Shown here in pieces: positions 21,401 to 33,400 of a stretch of DNA of 64,000 bases; positions within the stretch are counted from its first letter, which is position 1; the number at the start of each line of letters is the position of its first letter. The position numbers and the translations under genes were made by a program. Source of the DNA: Caprella mutica (lineage: Eukaryota > Arthropoda > Malacostraca > Amphipoda > Caprellidae); assembly GCA_947561585.1 (NCBI GenBank), contig CANNZV010000330.1, positions 298,538 to 362,537 on the forward strand. Direction: 5' to 3'. The notes below the pieces were generated by a model that did not search any database, had not been told where the DNA came from, and worked only from the letters and a program-made list of their open reading frames with translations.

Positions 21401-24400
21401 TCCTTAAAATATATTTCAATTCTGGTTCCCGCTATCGATCCAGGTGACGGAGAAAATAGAAATTGTAGTATACTATCTTTGCATATACTATGCGGTAATG
21501 GTCCGTCAAACTCTGTAATATTCTTCTATCACTCCTTGAAAATAAGAGTGTTAGTTCAAGCACTGGAATATTTTATCTTTCCCAAAATGAGTTTGAAATT
21601 TTGCTAAATAAAATATTTATTTGTGTAGTTTTCACCTATTTTAACATTTAAAAAGAGGAAGCTTCATCATTACAGAAGCAAATATGAAGAAATTATTCAT
21701 TTTAAATGATGGCAATTTAAATGATGGGACCAACAAAACAATGCATGTATAAGACTGTTATACTCTTATCCTCTGTTTGAGAGTGATTCAGTATCGATTT
21801 TATTTGTCACCAATCGTAGAAATTGACAATAAATTTTGTACATTCAAATAGTCTTTTGAAGGCGTATAAAATGCAACGAGAGAGGTCCTTCCCTCAGTGT
21901 TAAGTGAACTTTTCACGATATGATATATCTTTTTAAAGAGACTGTCGTGGATAAACAATTTCTCCACGAAATAATATAATTTATTTTAGATTATTATTCC
22001 TTATGTATTTTAATATCATACCTCAGTCATTTTTAAATTGAAAAAAATATAATCGTGAAATTCTGAATGACCTGTGTAGGAGAAACTAGAAAAAGCTTGA
22101 GGTAGCACTAACACGCAAGTTTCAGTACTAGTAGCACGAAATTTTAAGCCATTTCAATTTTTCCATTGATCCTTTACGGATGTTAATTTATCGTGTATTT
22201 TCGTTCGCGCTATTGATAAGAACAGTTAGGGTGTACAGTTGGGGATGTTGGGTCATGTGAGATTGGTGTAGGTGCACTTACGATTTAACTTATGCCTTAT
22301 AGTTTAATCAATTGTAATATGTATATTGTTGGGTGATTCAGAGTTGCCCCCTTTATTTGTTTCTAAATCCAGTAATACGACTGTAATAGGTTCGACCGAA
22401 GTTTTGTTGTGTTGTTTGGTGACTAGGATTTTCACCCTTCTTTTTGGTAGAAATTTGAATATTGGTCGGCACTACAGATTTCCCCCTATTCCTTCAGATC
22501 CAATGTAGCCTGACTATCAGGAGTCCTGTTTCAATTTTGTGTTGCTCGGTGAATATGAGTTTACTCCCTTTATTTTGTTTCTTATTTGATGGAATTGGGC
22601 GACTATTGTGGGCCTTGTGAATTGTATTATATTTCTCTATATCTTTCCAGATAGTAGATTTACTTTCGAGAGTTAGACTCTAAATACAATGTCAATTTTA
22701 ATGAATCAACGTCATAATAATTGCAGGTTCTTTATGTCTAAGGATAGTCAGATTACTGCCAGTAAGTTTTGAGTTGTTAATTTTCTGGCTATACATATTT
22801 CCTACTTCACATAATTTTATACGCGTACCTAGGTAGTAATATTTTGTAATTGTATTACAGGCAAGTTGAAACCACGCTTTGGAGTAAAGAATAAGAACCA
22901 GTCTATTTTTAATACCCCTCCAAGCGACAGAGACAATATTTTTCCATTGAAAACAAGAACCAATTATTCAACACTGTCACCACGACAGTGTTCAAACGGT
23001 ACTACATTACGTCAGTGTGGTGAATAGTGGCTGTGTTCTCAGTTTGTGTTTAGATGTGAGAAGAGGAGGTTTATGCACTTTAAATGTGAGAACCATACAC
23101 CGTTTCAAACAGCATAAGTCCATAAAAAAATCCCTTCTCATCCGAAGAGGGATATTTTTTTAAACATTTTTTTTTCTTACGAATCGAATTCAATGACTTT
23201 TTTCTTTTCATTGATGAAGCATCGTAGAGAAGGGAGATATGATCAGATGGACAGGGTGAGACTCCTTCCGGAGTTATTAAGTGATCGATGTATGTACTGA
23301 TTCGCGACCTGTCGGTTTTTCTTTTAGCTCACGAAAAAACTGAAATACTAAAAGAAAGCGGGAAAGCTAGTAGGTACAAGCAGAATTAAGTTTGAATAAG
23401 ATAGAAATACTTCTTGCCAATCTTTTCAATATATCACAACATTTTTTGATCTATAGAACTACTAATTTAAAAACACGTATTAGTGTTGAAGGTAAATTCG
23501 AGAGAAAATTGATTTTCTTCACATTGTCTTCTATTCATTCTATTAGAAAGGTCAGACAGTGAGAGTTGACTGTGAATATTTCTTATATAATTAATTATGA
23601 AGAAAATATTGATAAATTCATTTTCTGTTACCGGTGATATGATATATAACATTAGTTTTACGAATTTAAAGTAAGTCCATAGAAATTTTATTTTAGAGTG
23701 AATTTAACCATGTGTCCGAGTACTGTGAAGCTCTTTCTTAACATTCTATTCCGTCAGAAAATGGTGGAGTGTTTTCGCGTGTGCTCACCTTAGGACCCAC
23801 GATGAAGGAAGAGTGAGATATGAACCTCTTCCTGCTTTCCTCAACTGATAAGTCCTTGGTTAGGTCCGGACTGTTGAAAGTGTAGCAAACTCCGTAATCT
23901 CGAGTGAAGATTTCGGTAAAGTCCCTGATACGAAAAATATATGAATAGTAAATCTATACCAGAACTCTGAAAATAAGTTTTTAAATTGTTTGAATAATTC
24001 AAATTATTGTATTACAGTTGTTCACACTCACTTGTAACTACAATGCCTGCTGTTCATACTACAAGTGTCTATGAAATCTTCACGTGGTCTCTTTATATCG
24101 TCTTCTTGCGATTCTTCTTTAGTGGGCGAATACCGTCCAGATACATCACTCAAGTCGTTGGTGTTGCTCATCTCTATCAGAGTCCTGATATTTTTACTCG
24201 TTAGATTGATGGGGTAGTCAATCAAAAGATTTTCTGTTAGAGATCACGACGATTAATTTTTATTCATCATTTATTTTCTAAATTAGATAAAATCATAATA
24301 TTAGTTATTTTAATATATAATGCAGTGCTCATATGGTGGTTGTTTAACCCTACTCTATTTATTTATATTCAAATTTTATACATTTGCTACAATCTTGAAA

Positions 24401-27400
24401 CAGTTTATCAAGTAAATAGTTAGCAGAGCTATAACAATCATATCAAGGGTTTCTCATCTTGTGCAGATACATGTCATACACCTTATTAAACCATGTTTAC
24501 ATTGTCAGTCACAACCTAGGGATTACCCGTGGTGTTCACTGAGCATTCAACACTGTCTCCACGACAGTGTTCAAACGGTACTACAGTACGTCAGTGTGGT
24601 GACTAATGGCTGAGTTCTCAGTTTTTGTTTAGCTGTGTGGAGAGAAGGTCTGTGCCAATTAATTCTCTCTCAAAAAGAAAGAAAACGGGAAATGGCAGTT
24701 ATGCTGCTAGATCTCTGCGGAATTTCGCACACCCTCTTCTTCCTTCTTCTGTACTTAAAAGTGCCACTATCCGACAGGAAAGTCACAGTGTGGTTATTCG
24801 AACGAACTCTGTCCGTTTTTCAATTTCAGTGCGAAAACAGCGTTTCGTGGTGAAGTTCTAGCCTTTGTGGTGAATCCCTCACGAAATAAATATCTAGGTG
24901 CTGACTGATAATGTAAACACGGCTTAACTCTTCTTCACGGATACACCCCTAATCCATTAAAATCTCTAAAACAGTGTGTAGTTTAGAATATTCTATTCCA
25001 CAAAAGAATTTGGAACAAGTGGGTAGACCCTTCTAAAATCTGCACGAATCCTTTTTTAATCGTAAAATGTTATCAGAGGTCCTAATTTTCTAATTTGATT
25101 CACCCAATGACATAAATGATTATCCGGTTCAAAGTAAAACTCCATCAAACACAACTCACCATCAATAGGTTTAACAAACTGTTTGTTTGTTTGTGTGTGA
25201 CACAACTCACCATCAATAGGTTTAACAAACTGTTTGTTTGTTTGTGTGTGACACAACTCACCATCAATAGGTTTAACAAACTGTTTGTTTGTTTGTGTGT
25301 GACACAACTCACCATCAATAGGTTTAACAAACTGTTTGTTTGTTTGTTTGTGCGTGACACAAAATAGGTTTAACAAACTGTCTGTGCGTGTGTGCGTGAG
25401 TAACACAACTCACCATCAAAAGGTTTAACAAACTGTTTGTTTGTTTGTGCGTGCGTGACACAACTCACCATCAAAAGGTTTAACAAACTGTTTGTTTGTT
25501 TGTGCGTGCGTGACACAACTCACCATCAAAAGGTTTAACAAACTGTATGTTTGTGTGTATGTGTGTGACACAACTCACCATCAAAAGGTTTAACAAACTG
25601 TATGTTTAGGTGTATGTGTGTGCGGGACACAACTTACCTTCATATGGGAAATACATATGTGGAGAGAAGGCACAAGAATACTTCACATTATGCCCCAACA
25701 CACTGTGATACTTATGAGTGATTTTGACTTCTGAAATAATATTTTTTCTTATTTAATATTACATATACAGTATATGTATAATTGTTATTGATTGATATGA
25801 AAACTATATATAACAAGCTGCAATTTTGAACTGGGCATGTCTGAATATAAGTTGAATAAAACTAGTACTCGACCATTTCTACTCTCTGAAAATACGTCGT
25901 TGTCAAAATAGGCCATGAACTAACTTCACCTCCAGAATTTTCTGATATAGACCAACCATGACATTTGTTAACTAACATTTTCCAAGTATTATGAGTGTTC
26001 AAATGCAGAGACGTTCCTATATATTTACACCATAAAATTTTTTATTCCGAGTTAAGGAGAGTAATCTTGCTTATAATACAAACCATTTGTCACGTTTTCG
26101 AAGTAACCAAATTGGTCGTTATGAAGAATTCTCTTACACACTACAGAGTAGAAGGCTCTGGACCTCTGCACTAAAAAAGAACAGTTTGAGTTGTAAAATT
26201 ATGTAATCAAAATTAAATATTCTTCATTTGTTTAAAACATAAAATTTTGGTTCAATCTATTAATAACCGTTTCATAAATAAATAAAATGTTAAATCGAAG
26301 CAAATGATTTATTCATTTAAAAAAAAATCAAAACTTTTACCCAGCACAATTAGAATTATTTTCCAATTTTCAATAATGAACAAGACAATAATAGAAATCA
26401 GTTTGTTACTTACACTGTGTTCCATCAAAATCACTTTTTTAAGTTGCGAATTTGAAGCACTTAAAATGCTTCAAATGCCATAATAGATGCATAAATTTAT
26501 AGGAAATTAATGGATTCTTATGATTATTAAACATTTCTTGTCCTATAGCGTATGAGGCGCATCTCCTGACTCCCTACAATAGTTGATGAAAATGATCCCC
26601 TCCAGCCTGAAGACAGAACGACGAGCGCTTCAGAACCTTCTTGAGACTACATGTATTATATCTCCAATTCCAGAAGTTATTGAAACCATTAAAGATAGAG
26701 TATACTATACAGTCAATTAAAAAAAAAACTGCCAGTCATCCTAATATTTGTACCAAGTGACTGCTTACCAAAAAGTCCAAAAATCTTGGTTCATGCAGAT
26801 TGGTACAAACAGTTGTTTCTGAATTGATTCGAATGTTTTGTACTCGAATATATAGTAAATTGAGAAAAGGTACATTTAATGGTAATGCCTTTTGAAGACA
26901 GTTCATTAATCAGTAATTAAAAATAGAATACACCAAAGACAAGGAATATTAATATGTTAAGGTGTTATTTCATTCATGTAAAAAAACTCATACATTCATT
27001 AATCTTATTTGTATGTTAATTTCTTCTGTTATTTCTCTGTCCAGTTTATTCTGTGATCTCAACACAAATCCATTTCCCCTTTCCCAATCATTTTCCATTA
27101 CATATTTCTTCAATTTATTTGTATTTTTATTCAATAAGACCTAATTCAAAATTTATAATCAATCCTAAAATGTGTATATTGAATTAAGCAAAACCCATCT
27201 GTTGAAGGGATTTCCATAATATCCACACATTAGGATAAAGTGCCACACATATCTGAATTGACACTAATGGTGCGTTCCCGTGCTGAAGAACTCTAAGAAC
27301 GTTCCTTCAAGGTACGAAGTACGGTCCCTCGGTTAGCGTTCCCGTGCAACCACCACAATGTGTACGATTCCGTGGTTTAGGAATTAATATCACTAATTAA

Positions 27401-30400
27401 TTAGGATTATTAACAATCACTAATTTGGTTTGGTGGGTTTAAACAGTTTAATTAATTATCAATTGATCTCAAAACAAGTTCTATTGTGTCAATTATCAAT
27501 TTTATTAATTTACAAACAAGAACAGGTGTTTCTGCCACCCTTTTCGTTTGTTTGTTTACGTTTGTGACGTCACGGCTGCCAAGAGGGACAGCTCGACGTA
27601 CTATCTACCGTGTCGTCGAGTTCCACGAACTTGACGAACGTTCTTCGTCACGGGAACGGTTGGTTCTTGTAGAACTGAGGGACGTCCTTCGAGTTCTTCA
27701 GCACGGGAACGCACCTTAATTGATTCTGATACAAAGATTAGTTAGAATTCTATATTAAGTATTTGTTTTATCATATAGGTAGGATAAAGTAGGTAGGTAG
27801 GTAGGGTTAAAAGTTAGTATACGTAATATACTTGTTTCTCTCATTCTTATCCAATTGTATATAATGCCATTCAGAGCTCTTTAACAAACTATAAATAGAA
27901 AGGCAACAAATTTTGACTATTGTTCGTAGTATTGTGCCAGTTCACACGTCCGTGTCACCTGCAGTCTCTTGTCTCCCGTAAAGCTTCTGAGGCAGGCGCC
28001 AGGTTACTAACCACCCTAACGATGTTCGCTAACCTCATTTTGAAGAGGGATGTTCCAGAATTTGCTAGACCGATATTCTATGGAGCCAATTTGACTGCTT
28101 TGGGGAAAAAGGACGGAGGCGTGCGTCCTATTGCTGTAGGGAACACTTTGGGACGTTTGGCTGTGAAAGTAGGGTCACGTCCCATGATAGCTAGTCTTGG
28201 AGAATCCTTGCGCCCTATACAGTTAGGGGTTTCAACTCGAGGTGGCTGCGAAGCGGCAGCTCATGCCACTCGCAGATATCTTGGGTTGGAAGGTAAAAAG
28301 GTTATTTTTAAGATTGACATGGCCAATGCTTTCAATAGCCTGCGACGATATGTGTTCCTGAATGCGGCTAAACAAAGGACTCAGGGGCTTTATAGACTGA
28401 TTTGGCAGGCTTATTCTGGTCCAACAACACTTTTTTATGGAGGGACAAACCTCGTATCCGCTACGGGTTTACAGCAGGGCGACCCTTTCGGTCCAGCTCT
28501 CTTCTCTTTGGGAATTGATGAGATAACGCGAAGGGTGGACACTGAGTTGAATGTCTGGTATCTCGATGACGGGACAATCGGAGATTCACCTGAAAAGGTG
28601 TTCACTTGTTTGCAGCGTCTAATCACTGACCTTGCTGCAGTGGGACTGGATATCAACCGAGAGAAGTGTGAACTGATTTTGCTGAATCATTCTGAGGAAG
28701 AATCAATAATTACGAGGAATCTATTTGAGGGGTTGATGCCAGGATTGAGGGTCGTTCCAGTGGAAGATTTAAGCTTGCTGGGAGCACCACTCATGGAGAG
28801 GGGCATACCAGCAGCTGTTGCTGAGAAGAGGGAGGATTTGGAGAGGCTTTCGTCAAGGTTGAAACTGATTGAGAACCATCAAGCTTTTGCTTTGCTCAAG
28901 AACTGTTTTGCCTTGCCTAAGCTCCAATATATCCTACGTGCTTCACCAGCTTACAGGAATAGTGAGGATCTTTGACAGTTCGACAGGGTCATTGTGTCAG
29001 CTCTTTCGATGGTTACCAACGTTAAGTTTGAGGGAGACTCACTTGTGCAGGCATCGTTGCCCGTACGGTTTGGGGGGTTAGAAATCAGGATGTCTAAGGA
29101 CATTGCGCTACCCGCATTCATTTCTTCCCTTCATGTTACCGAGGATTTGGTTAGATCCATTCTGTGCAGAACACAGATTGAAGATGACCGAGAGCTTGGA
29201 GCAGCAGTGGAGAAATGGCAAAGTGAGGGTTTAGCCTTAGCTGAGGGAGCTAATGAGAGTCGGCAGAGGTCATGGGATGACCTTAAGTCGGTAGCCACTG
29301 TGGCCAGACTGCTCGAGGAGGCTGATCAATTGTCTAGGGCACGTCTGCTGGCATCTGCATGTAGAGAGAGCGGACTTTGGTTACATGCGCTTCCAGTTCC
29401 TACACTTGGAACGCTACTCGACGCAGTCTTTTCGGGTTGCGATTGCGCTACATGTTGGTGCGGACATCTGTGAGCCACACGTGTGCCGATGCGGCCAGAG
29501 GGTGGATTCAAGGGGACTTCACGGTCTATCATGTCGCTACAGTGCTGGACGCCATCCGAGACATGCAGCCCTGAATGATGTTATTAGGAGAGCTTTGATT
29601 TCGGCTGGTATCCCTTCAGTGCTTGAGCCTCTGGGGGTTGATAGGGGTGATGGTAAGCGGCCTGATGGTATCTCAGTCTTCCCTTTTACAGATGGGAGGT
29701 GTCTTTGTTGGGATGCAACATGTGTAGACACTTACGCGGCGTCTCACTTGATCGACTCGGCATTGTCACCTGGTAGCGCAGCCAAGGAGGCGGAGGGGAG
29801 GAAGCGACGCAAATATGCGGTTCTTGGCATTCGATATCGGTTCGAACCCATAGCGGTGGAAACGGCAGGTAGCTATGGTGAAACGACAGGCGCACTCCTT
29901 ACTGAAATCGGCCGTCGCATTACCGACGTCACTGATGATGTGAGAGAGACCTTTTGGTTAGAGCAGAGAGTTGGTTTGGCAGTTCAGAGGGGCAATGCTT
30001 TCAGTATCCTGACGTCAGTCAAGGAGAAGTATGATGACCGCAGTTTGGGTGTTGCCCTGTGACCTGCTATAGGCACCTCACAGTCTGTTGGATGCCACTA
30101 CCATTGGCGATGGTCGGAGCCATGGTCGTAGAGCAGAGAAGCTTATCTTTCATTTTTTAATGTTCATTGTCTTAATTCACAAGTGTGTCAGTATTTATTA
30201 GAAGATACAATATATTCAAACTAACCACTTGTACTGTCTAAGGCCCTAAATGATTGGGTTTTGATCCTCAATATTTAGTGTCCCTTGTGCCGTGACAACA
30301 CATTGTATAAAATGCTCAACAGAATATGTTTTTCCCAATAAACTCTAGTTTGTGCACCAGTCCAGATGTGAAAGTTCAAAGGGTTGAGATTTTGACTGTG

Positions 30401-33400
30401 TGCTGGCCAGGGATTTTCCGTTCTTCTGCTAATGAATCGACTTCGAAACTTTTTATTAAGAAATTACAGAGCTGCATTTGTGCAATATGGTGGAGCACCG
30501 TCTTGCATAGTTATTAGGAATTTTCGCTAAAAGAAAATTCGCCAAAGGAAATTTTGCCACAAGAAATTTTTTTGTCGAAACGAATAATGTATTCTTTACT
30601 ATAAATTTTTTTAATTTAAACACCAGACAACTGAAACTGGTAAATTGATCTAGAGTTCTCTATTTTGCATTCTGTTTTCAACAAAATAAATGTAAATTGA
30701 AGAAGAAAATAAGTATTTTTGCACAGAAAATATTTTAAAAATTAATATTCAGTAGACTTGATTTGAGATAGTTACTTTCTGGTTCTAGGTAACAATTTAA
30801 TCATTTGTCCTGAAATGCTCTCTGAAATCAACCCACATTTCAGAATCTCCCACTGCTCTTATAGAATTTTAACTTTTTATAGATACCATGACTTTCATAT
30901 GGCTCTTTTTCAGAGTTATACATATGAATTTTTGGTAACAGTAGCTACAAAGTGATTGAAATTCAGTAGCTACTACTATTTCTTTACATTTAATTCTATG
31001 TTGTCATCAATAGCTGCATGATAGCTAATTGATTATTTTTCTCGTTCAATTATATTCATTCTCTGCTTTCAAATCAACTATATTTAATTCTAATTTAGAG
31101 GAGTCCATTGGATAAAGGAAATATATTCTTGCTGTTACCTAATCTAAGACTGTTTATATCTCTTGCGTATGATTATTTTAACAATTAAGTCAGTTATCAC
31201 TATATTCATTCTGAATTTTTCTTTTTTGTTAATTATTGCTACATAGCTAGTCAGTAGTTAGCTTTAATCTCTCAATTGTACTAACTATTCTCAACAATTT
31301 CCTAATTCCATATTTTTTGCAGACACCAGAGACATTTTAATGAAGACTTTTGGGGTGGCTTGCCTACTTTTGCTACCATAATCACAACAGCAAGAGATTG
31401 AGGCCCACTACTGCTGATGTTGGTGTTAACTTTTAGAGGTAAGTTTCTGTAAGTTTTACCTATTTATTTGATTTCTAGCTAACTATGAATGGGAAGATCT
31501 TCATTAATTGATACTTTTAATTTTCTTTTCAGTCATATGGCTAAATATTGAAAAGGATAGCTTGGCAAGAGAAGTAATCTTCCTTCTTAGTCTCATTCCA
31601 GCCACCCATATTCAAAGTCTTCTGAAGTTGATTAATTTTATGTTTCATCTGATGACATTATGTTTTGGGTTCCAACACTTTTTGAAGGCGATTGATGTAG
31701 CATTTTAAACTATTCCAAGTTTTGAATTTGCAATATTGCAAGGAGTGGTGAAACATTTTTTTACTTTACTGTGAACATCATTGTAAGATATTCATTCAAT
31801 GTTATGACATGAAAGCTCCATGCATCATTTGATTTGGTGAGTTGTTTGGAGAAATAACTAGCTGTGAATATTGAACAATTCACTTTATTTAGGCCTTTTT
31901 AAACATAACTGTATATAACTTTTTCTTTAACCTCGATTTATAATCTAGTTGCAGTTTCTCCTCTGATGGTGTGATCTCAAATTTAGTAATCTACATATTA
32001 AATGAGTTTTAATAGAATTGTTATTTTTATTCATGTTTAATAATACATAAATTGGTAACTTCTTCAATTTTTCTAGCTTCTGAGAAACTATTATAATTTT
32101 CTTCTTACTAGTGTTTACCAAGTAATGTGTGTTTCTGAAATTGTTCATTTTATATTAAATGTAATTAATTAATTTTGAGTTTTATTACAATGATTTGTTA
32201 AATATGGAAAGATTTTCTAAATATCTAATTTAATTATTTATACTGTATCTATTTTAACTAACTTAACAGAAGTAATATCACTCTATATTTATTAGTTTAA
32301 TCTTCATGCTGAATTATATATGTATTCTTATGAATTTGATTATTACAGTATTTTGTAATCGAGTGTAGCTAAAGTAAACATTATCCAAGTGGCTAAAATA
32401 AAATGCATGTAGGTAAAATTGCTTAGCTACTGTAGTTTGAAGGATTAGTTTATCAGTTAAATATTCTTTTACATGAGGTTTGAATTGCATGCATGTTAGT
32501 AAAATAGACAGCCAGCTGTAGTTTAATTCATAAGCTTGTAGGTAATGTTTAACCACAGCTGTGGTTTGAATTGCTTGTATGTAGGTAAAATAGACATTCA
32601 GCTGTAGTTAGAATTGTGATAGATGTAGTTAAAATAAAGTACATGCATGTAGGTAAAATTATAGTATAAATTCATGATGTTTGATTCAAACCACAGCTGT
32701 GGTATGGTTTAAAAATGACCAACATTGTGGTTTGTATGAAACTATATATAGGTTCGGTTAAGTACACTTTTCTTTCAGTGTACACACTAAGTTGTTTTTC
32801 GATGTGGTTTTCAAGAAACTCTCGTCAGTTCAAACGACTCTATCGACCATCTTTCTGTTTGCTGCAGAAACCACTGACAAATCTGTTTTCACAGTGCTTT
32901 GTGGACATCTGTTGATAGTTGAACAGAAGTGTTATGATGAAAAATGAAACGAGGTTCCTTTCTAAAGATCCTTCACAGCGTGGTTTTGGTGGGTTAAAAC
33001 TGCTGAGAAGCTCTTCTGAGAGAGCAACTGTGGGTTTCTTCAAAGAAGCTCTTCACCTAATGCTCTTTTGATATTGTTTTCATTCGAAATATTTTGTAAA
33101 TGAAGCAAGTCTTATTGAAACGAACTCTTGTGAAAATTTTTTCAGGTGGTGGTGATATTTAGCAGCCATTCTACTGATCTTGCAGTGAAGCATGAATTAT
33201 CGGCGTACTATTGAGGGAGGCAAACTGTAGGACGATACATTTCTTCTCAAGTTTAAAAAACATTTTCATGTTGAAGACGGTTGAATATAAATGCCAATTT
33301 ATATAGGTTGAGAAATATCCACTCTTTTTGAACAAAATGTCGTATACATAATAAAAGTTAAAGCTTTTTATGTTTGACAATTTAAGAATGACGCTCCTGA

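Noticed and set aside
24185..24187. Alternative CAG acceptor for exon 12 at 24185
   Set aside because: It gives a phase that does not join exon 11; the acceptor at 24234 does.
25116..25406. Overlapping frames on both strands in the intron 11 array
   Set aside because: Repeat by-products; the array lies in an intron and is made of donor copies.
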